Both the position numbers and the translations under genes were made by a program. The notes beneath the pieces are model-generated. The model saw only the letters and a list, made by a program, of their open reading frames with translations. It searched no databases and was not told where the DNA came from. A stretch of DNA of 64,000 bases from Typha latifolia (lineage: Eukaryota > Streptophyta > Magnoliopsida > Poales > Typhaceae): positions 2,542,001 through 2,606,000 of the forward strand of contig CM034113.1 of assembly GCA_019914945.1 (NCBI GenBank), written 5' to 3'. Numbering within the stretch: position 1 is the stretch's first letter; the number at the start of each line of letters is the position of its first letter. Below, one piece after another: positions 1 through 23,500 of the stretch.

Positions 1-769
1 GAAGTGGTGGGCCTCCACTTGCCGGCTCATGTCGTCGGCGTAGAAGTGGAACCTGTGCAAAAAGAATTTTTTTTCTTGCAAATAACCACCTAAATTTCAA
101 TCTTATTGCATAAAACTTTCTCCTCTCGTCTTATTTTATTTTCTTTCATAGTTAACAATACACTAGAAACATTTTTTTTTTAAAAAAAACCCTATATTTA
201 GCTTTTTATTATCATTAACACCTTGAACCCTACGATTATACAGCTAGAATATATATATCAATTACTCTTTAATTAATCATATATATGGAAATTAACTTAC
301 AAACACTAACTCGTACGCATCACTAACTTACAAGAATTTTTCAATATAAATATTCTAAGCATGTTCTTTTTTTGCTCATAACAAATATTCCAAGTATATT
401 CCATTTCGTATGAAAATACCTTTTTTCCCTCCCTTTTCCACCTTAGAAATAAAAGGACATTTATGTTATAAAAAAAATATATAAATATAGAGTATTCCGG
501 TTATACGTCTACTGAGGAGTCCATCTAAAATTTATATCCGTAAGGGAGGAGATCATCAATAATAAATATGAAACACAGGCGGTTATTTGTAAAAACAAAA
601 ACAAAAACAAAAAAATACGAAGGCAAAGAGGAAAGATTATATACGCGCAGAGGTGCTGATGGATTTGGTTGATGGGGGCGAAGCCTTGGATTGTGCCGGT
701 GGCGGTTTCCAGTAGGGCGGTGCCGGTTTGCGTCGGCTCGCCGGGGACTTCCACGTGGGACGTAGCCAT
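1..769 (-). CDS. Oil body-associated protein 1-like, 5' part (gene runs off the left edge)
   Basis: Seen: the ATG is at 769 and exon 1 is 769-645, encoding [16 protein letters not shown] followed by a stretch ending in INQIHQHLC. The donor GTATAT follows at 644. The acceptor AG is at 54-53 and exon 2 begins at 52, continuing in frame (split Ala codon) with [17 protein letters not shown] to the window edge. The [15 protein letters not shown] and [13 protein letters not shown] motifs are hallmarks of the plant OBAP family (DUF1264). Known: OBAP proteins associate with seed lipid droplets and are needed for normal oil-body size and stability. Only about 59 of the usual 230-250 residues lie in the window, so an intact 3' part cannot be checked. 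The 592-bp intron is AT-rich and holds nothing recognisable. Which paralogue (OBAP1A or 1B) cannot be decided from this N-terminus. Confidence 0.88.
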
Positions 770-2407
770 CTCTACCTCTCTTTCTTCTTCTTCTTCCTTC
801 TTCTTCTTTTAATGATCGTCGATCTCTTTTGTGATGTTTATATTGGAAGTGTTGATATGAGAGATGGGATTCCGTCCATGCAGAGCTACACGTGGAGTTT
901 GAAAGTGTGACTATGTGTCTTGCTTCGTTGCTCCTCTACTTAGTACAGCTGCACGATGTTTAGTGCTGTCAAAATAATTAATCTCAACTTAAAAATAAGT
1001 TGAACTAAACTTGATCTTCAAAATAATTTTAAATTAAGCTTAATGGCTCGATAAATAAGCTCAAAAATAATTTTAAGCCAAGTTTGACAGCTCGATCAAA
1101 TAAGCTCGATAAAGCTCGGGAAGGCTTAAAATAATTATATATATATATATATATAATATGACTAATACTTTTAATGTTATATTATAGTTCTATTATATTC
1201 TAAAATTTACTTAAGTAGATTATTATATACACTGATCTTATATAGTTTAGTAATAATTTTAATTCTATTAATTTTTAATTTTTAAATTAGATCTTATTTT
1301 AAGCTTAATTTATTTAAGCCTAAATCAAACTTGATCGGTCTCAAATTTTAGCTTGATTAAGTCTTAAAATTATTTATTGATCGGCTCATTTAGACTAGAG
1401 CGCAAAATTAGCTCAAAATTAATTCAAATTAAAATAATTTAAATTTAAATTTAATTACAAATATAGGCTCGAAATTTAAAATTCGATAGCTCAATTACAC
1501 CCCTAGACCGACTCATCATTTGATGGCAGGCAAAATACACAGTCCAGAACTACTATATTCCTTTTGCTCGCACCTCATCAGAAGACTCACCTATCAACAA
1601 CAAAGGGTATCTCTACGAAAATATTTCACATCTATCCTTTGCTTTTGAATTGTTCTTGATATATCATCCTTTCACTTCATCTTATTAGGTTAAAACAAGT
1701 TTCTAAAGGCAAGGGAGAACAATTTTGGCTTGGAAAGAAGACCAAAATTTCCTTCTTTTTTTCTTTTTCGTAATTTCTACAAAAGATTGAGAAGACAATG
1801 AGCAAAAAGACGTTGCAGAAAAATTCGTCTTTTCCATCACTATTGATCCTCCACTGAAGGAAAATAACTTAATATTTGTAGCAAGGATTGATTTATGCAC
1901 CCGTTAAAAGGGCAGTAATTCATTAAACTTTTATGCGTTGTTAGAGTGAAGATTTCAAACTTTCTAATCCATCAAATTCAACCATCAATGGTAAGAGTAG
2001 TACCTGGAAGATGAGAAAAGGACGAGAGAGAACGGGATGAGTTAACATTGTGGGAGCAGCCGAGGTTCACCAAGAAACTCAAGATCATGGCTTATCACAA
2101 TATATGACAGGCAAAAAAGAATTAATGCGAGTTCAATATATATATAGAACATGAAAAAGAGAAGATGAGCTCAATAAAGTGGCACAGAGAAAGAATACCC
2201 ATGAATTGGAACCTATTCTTTATCTACAACATTTGCCTCATAATATAGGAAAAGCTGCCAGAGAATTAAGATGATAATCCTACATATACTATGACAGCCT
2301 GATCCAATGGGCATTTTGTTCCAACTGATGACTTATTATTCCAAGGGGATCAAGGCAACTACTTCAGGTATGACCATGAGCTTTTGAGGCGATACCTTGT
2401 ATGTTTT
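770..2407. other. Intergenic region between OBAP and COQ5
   Basis: The OBAP 5' UTR and promoter should lie just right of 769; a pyrimidine-rich tract at 775-810 fits its leader. A TAG...CTA-ended transposon fills 961-1505. From 1506 to about 2160 I see no gene or recognisable repeat. The COQ5 3' UTR should occupy roughly the last 200-300 bases before 2408. Short open frames here have no family resemblance. Confidence 0.5.
961..1505. mobile_element. Non-autonomous hAT-like element with TAGNGNTGT termini
   Basis: The segment starts TAGTGCTGTCAAAATAATTA and ends with AGCTCAATTACACCCCTA, whose reverse complement starts TAGGGGTGTAATTGAGCT. The imperfect terminal inverted repeats and the internal 'AAGCTCGA / GAGCTTAATTTA' theme match the element at 27619-28469. 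It contains an (AT)n run around 1135-1156 and no coding capacity. No convincing target duplication is visible (acgatgtt on the left, gaccgact on the right), so the exact ends are approximate. Confidence 0.5.
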
Positions 2408-14027
<11,620 letters not shown>

Positions 14028-14720
14028 ACTACACCCTGCCAGGTGTCTTCTCTTCCCTCCAACAGAAAGATGCTGAATTCACTAGTGGAAAAGCATATTA
14101 GAGAATTTTGAAGGAACCCATTCGGAACTATCAAAATTTGTACAGTTGTTTACAGAAAAAGGAATTAAAAATATGCACAAGTTACTGAATCTGCCCAAAT
14201 CAACAAATTACAGCACATAAATTGTCACAATTCAATCAACTAAGGGAGTAATCTAATAAACTAAGCAGATAAAATATTTACCAAAGAATGCAGCAAAAGA
14301 CTTACATATTGCTCAATATTAGGCAATCATTTATAAGGAAGAAAAAGTTCGACAGAATTAGTGACGCTTCAATTGGAGAGACAGGAAATAACAATATATA
14401 AAATTGCTCGTCGTCAATGGAGTAATGCTCCAAATTGGCAAGTTAATTCATTGATCTTGTAGAGAAGTAAACATGCCAATGTTAGAGCACATAATTATTC
14501 TCCCATCTAGAGTACCAAATGCCGAGACCTTGTTTGATGGGCGTGGCAGGTAACCAAACGGAGAAACAACGGAGGAGGAGGAGGAGGAGGAGGAGTACCT
14601 CTGGCTCGGTGTAGGTCCGATGAGATGTGAGACGAGACCAAGAACGAGAAGAGGAGGATGCGACGGAAAGATAGTGAAATTTAGGGCTGCTCAAAATCGT
14701 CACCAGGCCGGCCCAAAAAC
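14028..14720 (-). promoter_or_regulatory. COQ5 upstream region with a possible spliced 5' UTR
   Basis: On the minus strand a GC-richer block 14703-14599 ends in CCAGAG followed by GTACTC, a plausible donor, and a pyrimidine-rich stretch ending TTCAG at about 14086 is a plausible acceptor before the COQ5 ATG. A (GGA)n run at 14571-14596 lies at the putative donor. This suggests a 5' UTR intron of about 0.5 kb and transcription start near 14.7 kb, but it is an inference; transcript data are needed. Confidence 0.35.
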
Positions 14721-17545
14721 TTTAATAGCAAAGAACACCCTTATGCCTAAAATTTGTGCTCCCTCACAGATCAAAGTTTAGCCGTAATAACTTTTTTTTT
14801 TATTCTAGAATATAACTCTTTATTCTAAAATAATAGCTGAACATGGTAATTACCCCTATTCTAAAATATAAATTATTCATTAAACTTATATCTTATACCA
14901 CCTACTAACTCAAATTATTAATTTATCTTTGAAATCTATTATATCAACCTACTTTATATCAAATCAAAGGATATTCATCGTAATTTTATAAAAATAAATA
15001 ATACACATTTTTTCCATTTTTTTCACTTTATATCTAATCACAATTAATTATTACACTATTATTTTATAATACAAGTGAACATAAGAATAGTTATTTTTAG
15101 AATAAAGATCTTATTTTAAAAATAATTAAAAAATATTTATTATAGATTTGGCATCATAACTAAAGTAAACGAGGCATTATGTGTTATATATAATTTATTT
15201 ATTTTTTCTCTCTCTCCTTTGTGTTTATGATCTTGTGATTTACACTAATGTAAAAAAATTGGATAGTTATTAATGAGGTAATTAAATTACTATAATATCT
15301 CTATAATAGTAATTATCTCATTGTTTGAGTAACTATGAATTTTCAACTAATATTTTTACGATGATATAAACAAATATTTTGTTCTACAATCACGTATTTG
15401 AAGATTGTAATCTTAGATATGAGATGATATAAGAGGGAAAAAAAATGTATTTTACCCTAAGTTTGAGGACTAAATATAGTGAGTAAATTTAATAGAAGAA
15501 AAAGGACAATTCTAACATTCTGTTGTCTATTTTGGCTAGAAAATATCCCTCTAAGAATGTTTTAAAATTTTCTAGTAACTTTCTGGTTAAAGTTTGGATA
15601 AAAAATTTTAATGGTATCATATTAGTCAAAACTACACGAAGGCAAAGGGATACAAATAAAAGTTGAAGAGATGGTTCTTATAACACATCTAGAAATAACA
15701 ACAGTATTACATGTGTGACAAGAAAGAAAGAAGTCTAATATATGGTTTGGAGTCATGTAATAGAACCTATTTTATGGTCCATATAAAGGTATTCCACATT
15801 CACAATATATAAACCACACACTAATCAAGAACTTACAACCAATGGCCTAGTCCCCATTATTCTCTCAAGCAACCCAAGTTATCTATTAAGATTCCTTGTT
15901 GTATCTGAAAAGATGTACAAATGAAGTGTGTTGTTCTAACAGGTGAATGTGACGTATAAAGGTCAAGGTTGTATGAATTGAGTTATTGACAACATTAGAT
16001 GAGACAGTCTAGTTCAAGAATATCTCTGATTAAGATAAGAAAAGGATAATGGGTTAGGGTGATACAAGAAAGGATATGCTACTAGATGCTTCAAAGTTAA
16101 ATTGTGAAGATCACAGACACAGAATTCAAAACTTGTCAATATTACATACACTTAAATTCAATCCTTTAAAAGGCAAAACTTTAAAGGCAAATTGAGTTGA
16201 ATACTATGATGTCATGAATAAAGGAAATGCCACCAACATCCAAGAAAACAATGTTCACTTACAGCCAATAGTCACATATAAAGACCATCCAATTTCAACC
16301 ATTTAAACAGGAAGAGCAATAACTGATGATTCTCCAACCTGTTATGGGGTGGATTTTTACGTGGTGTTATCATGTTTGCATTATCACGGCCCAATTGTCA
16401 TCCCCTAAGTGGATAAGTAAATTCGTCTAAGCGTTGAGGCTTTGGAGTGTCAGGTTTAGGATCAAAAGAATGATACATCCTTTTCACAATCGAATATAAT
16501 GCAGATTAGCAAACTGTAATTAGATTTCTGTATTAATAAGTACCAGTTTTGCCAAAAATTAGAATATTATATTTATTTTCTATCTTTATATAGAATAGGG
16601 GAATTGAACAAGGTGACTGATTTGTGGCATGCATACACTTTAAACTCCAAACAGAAGGCAGTTAAGACACCAACCATGCATAATAGTATAAAGAAAAAAC
16701 AAAGTCCAAAATTTGGAACTACATCTCACTGCCTCAAGGAAATAAAAATTAAATACATAAAAGTAGAAGTAAATCACAAACACTTTAGTTGGTTATTCAA
16801 ACTATCCATCCATTTCCACAACCGGAGACAATAAATAACAAACTGATAGCCTTACTCCCCTACTTCCTTTGTCAAAATCATAAAAATAACAAATCAATAT
16901 CCACCGGTGATTATGGAAGCTTCAAAATAATAAATGCCATTTTTCATTTATGAAAAACCAAAAGAATAGAGCTGGTTTACACAAAACCCACCCATCCGAC
17001 GGGCAGAATAATCCTTAACAAGCACTTGACCTCGCTAGTCTAATATATCACATCCTCTCCCTGCTGTTCCTGATACAAAATTAAATCATATACACTCTAT
17101 AGCAGAACGACGTCGTCCTTTCGAAAGAAAGGGCGGAGATATGAGCTTCAAACAATATACTCTAACAGGTAGGCCGACTGATAGGGAACTCTTCCCAAGC
17201 AAGTAAAGACTCATTTACTTCCACTTCCACATAGAAACTCAAGCGAAGGAAAACAGGGTGACCCTGTGGACATGACAGCCTTGTTTATAGAATTGGCTGC
17301 CAGTGCCCCCAAAAAAAATGATGATGAAACTGACCTAGATAATAGAGCAGTCATCAGACATGATGCGTCTATTATCATCTTCTCACACCTCAATGAAGGG
17401 ATCTTAGGACCAGGACAAACCATAACTCTAAAACCTCAGCAACTGAGACAACCAAAGTATCTGACCCTAGTTTCTACCCAACTGAAAAATGGTGAACAAT
17501 AAGAATACTGCAGGCAGATGAACTCAGTGCATGCTACAGTACTAA
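14704..17545. other. Intergenic region between COQ5 and the importin 3' end
   Basis: 14720-15780 is very AT-rich with repeated TTCTAAAATA-like words, perhaps an old MITE, but no clean inverted ends were found. 15785-16345 is one copy of a dispersed repeat. From 16346 to 17545 I see AT-rich sequence with no gene; the importin 3' UTR should lie immediately left of 17546. Confidence 0.5.
15785..16345. repeat. Dispersed repeat, copy 1
   Basis: Shares a long ordered set of words with 29939-30745 in the same orientation: ACTAATCAAGAA, CAAGCAACCCAAG, GACAGTCTAGTTCAA, GATTAAGATAAGAAAAGGAT, GATACAAGAAAGGATATG, ATGATGTCATGAAT, CATCCAAGAAAACAATGTTC and CAATTTCAA. Copy 1 lacks about 300 bases present in copy 2 (around 30060-30370). 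No coding sequence or clear termini. Confidence 0.75.
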
Positions 17546-20500
17546 TCACTGTGCGGTCGCCTTCTCCAATTTCTCTTTCTCAATCTCCACTCTTCTCTGT
17601 TCAGCATGTTGAGCTATGCCACTGGCAATTGCCTGATGATGGAAGTCCAAGGTCTGCATCAGACTCTGGAACCTAGTAGGATTGGATGCTTGGACAGCTG
17701 GACAAATTGGTTACTCTCTCAGACATTTTTGTACAAAATCTTAAACATTAAAATTAAAGATTAGTAGACCATCCTAGCATAGTGAAGATAGTAGTACCTT
17801 GGATGGTTTCAACAAAGAAAATAAAAGGGTCCACTTCATCAAGTGGTGATTGCAACTCTTCGTCATCACTGTAATCATCGTCTGACTCGTCGTCATCATC
17901 ATTTGACTGGAAACCTCTGGCCTGATCCATCATTAACAGATAAAAGGGACTCAGAATTGAAATATGAGGCCAACATACTGCAATGAATACTTTTTATACA
18001 AGGTACATGCACTAAAGATTTATCAAACTACTAATAGAAAATGTCCTGATTAACTAGACAAACATAATAAGATACAATTAAAATAAGTGATATCAGTATT
18101 TTATGAATATGCTGAAAGTGGATTGGATGAGAAAAGAAAATAAGTATGTCCCAGAAATTTGGAAATGTGGCATGGGATAGAAAAGCAACATAATGAAAAA
18201 CAGATTAACCAACATGCAGTAGCCATTAGATTGAGATAAGTAGAGAATCTGTCTCCAAAATAGAAACCAATTAGATATGCTTAATTTAGAATATAGTCCA
18301 ATGAAATTTTCATTACTTTCACATGAAAATGGCACAAAGAAAGGTCCAACTTAATCATTTTAAATAACATATTAACCAAATATTGGTCATTAAAAGAAAT
18401 TAGATTCCCCCATGCAATGTAAATCATGAAGTTAATCTACTTCATGATCAGGTGCAATGCATAGATCACATAAGGACCTATCTGGAGTGGAATATGCATG
18501 AGGTTCCAACTTCCAAATTTAGCAAGCTTCACATAAAAATAAGTTACAAAATAAACTTATTACCGGACAATATGGTGTTGTGTATGGCTTCATGCTATTT
18601 TATATGCCAATGAAATCTAAGCTCGCTAGCATATAATATGCCAGTGGTTTAGTAATCACAGCACTCTTTGAGCATCTAGATTTAATTCATTCTCATCCAG
18701 TTTAATAGTTGATGCATCATACAACGAAATAAACTTATTGCACCACACTGCCTCACTACCAAGTCAATACAGGTTGCCTATGACATGCCCTAGTACCAAA
18801 TAGACCAGTATTAGCTTATAAAGTTAATGCTAAACTGTCACTAGTTGGAATAGGATTTACACAACTGATCATGTGTCTCCACAAGATTTATACCCTCAAA
18901 CAAGGGAGTGTTAAGATTAATGAGGACGGGTCTTAACAATATCCTTTACCAATGTCAGTAAGGGACAACAGCCAAGGTACATGGTATAGATCACTATGCT
19001 TAGCATGACCATCCATACATATGATAACAAAAGACATGCACCACATATGTAAATAGCACCCAATGCCTATTGATCTATATATGACACTGATACCTTATGC
19101 TGTTATTTGCTGTTTCACATTACTTTTTTCAAGTTCCTAACAAACTCTCAAGTTAGATAGGGTTAAGACTTGAAAAACATACATATATATAAAAGGCAAG
19201 CTAACCAAATGAATAGCAAGAGAGTGATAGCATAACACTAATAGATGGTCCTTACCATGGAGAGATGCTGTGTAGTAAGCATAAACTCAAAGTCAATAAG
19301 GTGATAATGTTTATTACAAGATAATGAAATATCGCAAGATACATACCTGTAAGAAGAAATGTACATGGGTACAACCATACAAGATCACATATAAACTAAA
19401 TGGTGCATGATTCAAGTGAACAATTTGAGCTTATGTGAAATCGGCAAATGCTAACCTCTGCGGCCAACTTGTGGAGCCTAAGACTATCAGCTTCATCCCC
19501 TTCCTCAGCATCAAGCCCCATTTCCTTGTCAGACTCATCCTCTTCTTCATCATCTTCATCATCTTCAAACCCATCCATATCATCATCAGCAGCATCATTT
19601 TGTTTCTTAGATTCTGCACATTAGAAAGATAATATAGGGATTAAATAACAAAGAACCCACAAATGCTTAACAGCAAGATCCTCAATCCTTCTACAATCTT
19701 ACTGCACATCTCACAACAAAGATGGGAAAAACAAGACCAAACTGAAATAAGACAAGCTACACTGATACAAGACTGGAGAATAAGTATATCATTTTAATAC
19801 AATAAAGAATACAATATAACAACTTCAAAGGGACTACACAAGCTTACATTTTCTTACAAGTGAATTCTTACCATCAAAAGAAGCCAAAGAAGCAAGATCA
19901 GTAAAACAACTAATCCAAGAGACACAAAACTATCGGATAGTGTATGTCATATCGTGTATGGATTTGGAAGGACCAGGAAATTTATATCAAGGAAACTACA
20001 GGAGGTGGTTCTTGCAAAAATGATGCAAGGATTATCTTAGCTGCAATGCCTACAAAATAGAAATATTCAATGCAATCTATCATGAACCTCCTCATAAGAC
20101 TAAATTTACAGATGTTCCAGCACCTGCAACTTGGTCCTTGTAAGAGACAAGCAGCTCGAGAGTTGCTTTGAAGATACGCTCCAAAGCTTCCACTGGTAAT
20201 TGGTCAGCCGGGAGGCCAAGAAGAGAAGTCAACCCCAAACAGCAAACTTTTTTATCATATTCTCTGACAAAATGCAGATTAGAGTAATCAATAATGCTAA
20301 AATTAATCAAAAACCAAAAAGGAAAAGAAATATAGCATATAATGTCAATAATTTTACCTTTTGAAATTTGCACGCACACCACTCTTTTTAACTTGTTGTA
20401 ACATCTGGAACCAAAGGTTAAAAACTTCTGTTGCAACCCCAAGCTTATATAAAGTACCAAGTGTCAAGGAAGCATTGTAATATAAAGCATCTGCTATCTG

Positions 20501-23500
20501 GAGAATAAACAAGATGACTTAAATTATCAGAGAGCACTCACAAAAGGATTAACTGCATAAGAGAATAGAATGTTGAGGCACATTTGTTGTAACAGTAAAC
20601 CAACAAATTATTTGCCAAGGACTAATTACATGAGACTACAAGAGAGTAATAGGATCTGCACTATTTTGGCACAAATTGGCTGAGATAGCTGAGACAAATG
20701 CATGAAAATTACAAACACCTATAAATTTATAATGTTTCCAGTGCTTAAATCTTAGAGACGGCTTTAGATGCAGTTATCTAGGAGAGCAAATAGTACCAGC
20801 ACATACATGTATTCAAATCTGAAATGTATAACATTATCAAAAGAGAAATATAGCAAATACAGCTTAATTACACAAGGTTATAGAATTCTTATCATTGCAA
20901 GTTTAGTTAGACCATTCGGAAGAATAAAATTGAAAATTGTCAATAAGAGTGCAAGGTTCAATAAATCGGGATCGGGATCGGGATCGGTCTTCCGAATTAA
21001 TGATTTATATCAGCCATATCGGTTGCCTAGATCAGATCGAACTTTTTTAAATTACATAAATTTTAAATATTATTTAAAAATGCATAAATTTTTTAAAAAT
21101 TAAAATGACAAAAAATAAGAAAAAAAAACTATGGTGCAGTGAAAAAGGAGAAGAAAAGAAGACAGAGAGTGGAAGAAATGTAAAAAACTAAGAGAGAAAT
21201 AAAGAAATAAAATTAAAAAACTACATACTAGAGTTCACCGGAGTTAGACCTGCCAACGATGGCTGTGCCGATCGGCACAAGGCATGCCGACAGCGTACCA
21301 GCACATGACACGAGGGGTGCTGCACAGCATCCCTCCTAGCAATGCTTCACTGAAGACTCTTCGTCATCATCGTTCGTCGTCGCTTGTCGTGGATACGTAA
21401 CTTTAAGGTTTTATTCAAAATCGACTCGACGACCCAACCCACTCAGGTCGTCTTCCTTCTCGAGCCAACAAAAGCTAGGGCATTCGTGTCGCGATCGACA
21501 ACCTCAGGCGTGATGGGCGATGGCAAGGTCGGCGGCGACGGTAAATGGCGGCGGCGACGACGATGACGAAATGTTACTAGTCTCTCTCCTCTTTTTCTGT
21601 CCCTCTTGCGGCACGGCCGACAAGTGCTGCTGCACGTACCGTGTCGTGCAACCACCAATCGACGCGGCCATCCATGAGACCTGCGTCATCGGAGTTCACC
21701 AGAGCTAGATCTCTCCGTAAGAAAAACAATGGCTATATGGTAAGAAGAGAAAAGGAGAAAGAAAGAGTGAAAAAGAGAGGGAGAGAGAGAGAGTGAGGAG
21801 AGAGAGAGAGAGTTCGGATTAGGTTTGGTTGATCTGGATCAGGATCGGCCGATCCGGCAAACCATGCAAAAATGTCCCATTCCCAAGCAAGGTCTGAGTA
21901 AGTGTAGATGTGTACAGCCTTACCTTTATTTCTGACATGAGACTATTTCCAAGACTTGAACCCATGACCACTTTGATGCAAGGGGCAAGCCTTATCATCA
22001 CCCCGAACAATGCTATCTAAAATTGTCAACAAGGATGATCATATAAAGTGCTTGCCTCTAATATATGGGTATATTATTGTGAGGCAATCACTAATATATG
22101 TACACGGTATCCTAATGCACTAGCCACGTATAAACTCGTAAATTATCAAATAGGGTATTTCTCATTTTCCATGCCACCTACTTCTCTTAGGCATAATTAT
22201 TTTAAATTTGAAAAAGAGCATCCATAATGTAGGAATGTATCTAAATTTCTTTCCCCATAATTTAGGATTGGAACAATGGAAATATTTCTTCTATTTAAAA
22301 TGCTGAATCACTTGATATCTAGTGGACATTGTAGAGAAGGTTAATAATTTTGGTCCAGATGGTTATAATATGGATTGCAGCCAAAACATTGAAATGATAA
22401 CTATGATATGTACTGCAGCCATGGACCTCTTCCTAAAAGAGAACATTACACATAGCTCAGATACACAAGATAGTAAGCCGATTACAAAACAAATTGCTTC
22501 CTGAATTAACTAGTTTACCTACACAACCAGACTACTAAACTCAAATGAGAACATAATAATAAATACTTATATCAAAATTGCTTATTGTTGTACATATTTT
22601 ATAGTAAATCATCCAACTTAAAGCAACAACAGCAAGCTATCGTGTCATCAGCAGACTAAGCACATTAGGTGCAGAACTGGATAACAAAGGAAATCAATAT
22701 CACGTGTGGCTTCTTACCACTTGTATCAGCAGGCATTTGAAGTATGGCTTCTCAGCTCGATGCAGTCGATTAATCGTGATCCTCAGATATGGCTCAATCC
22801 AGTGGTCAACTTGACCTTTACAGTTTTGGAAGACTACCTGAATGAGCTTAGGTGCAGATTCAATATCTGAGTCTTCCATGTTTTTATCAGACATTATCTG
22901 CATTACATGTCATATTACATAAAGATTTATGCTAAGAACAGAAATATGTAAGGATGAGAGACCTTGTCTATGCTTAAGGAAAAAGGTAGAAGAAATAAGG
23001 ATCTTAATTAGAAAATGCATTTAATAACATTGTCACTCACAGATGAAAGTGCATTCCATAGGCTTTGCTGGTAGTCAGGATTTTTGCAAGTAAGAAAATG
23101 AGCCGTACTGCGAGATATATAGTTGTCCAGTGGAACAAGAATATCTGCACCAGGAGAAGGAAGATAAAAATATGTGAGATGTCAAGGTGCAATTTTGTGA
23201 AAAAGCAGAAGCATAGAAAATCAACTGCAAAGCATTGAGTATCACACCATAAATAAAGCAACAAAATAAATTATTATTCTGAGCAATAAAACAAAGAATT
23301 ATTCTTACCTCGTTTTCTTAGGTATAATCAAGGCTATAAAAGAAAAAGTAGGGGAATTTTCAATGTAAAACAAAGCTAACAGAAGAAAACAAAGAAAGTG
23401 ACTCAATAAGAGGGACTCTACAGCCAACATAGTGTTCCTTATGTGACACAGCATGATGTGATTTAACATAAAAATATCTTTTATTTGCTATTTCAGAGCA

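Noticed and set aside
17266..17502. 78-residue plus-strand frame next to the importin stop
   Set aside because: Lies in the predicted importin 3' UTR on the opposite strand and resembles nothing.
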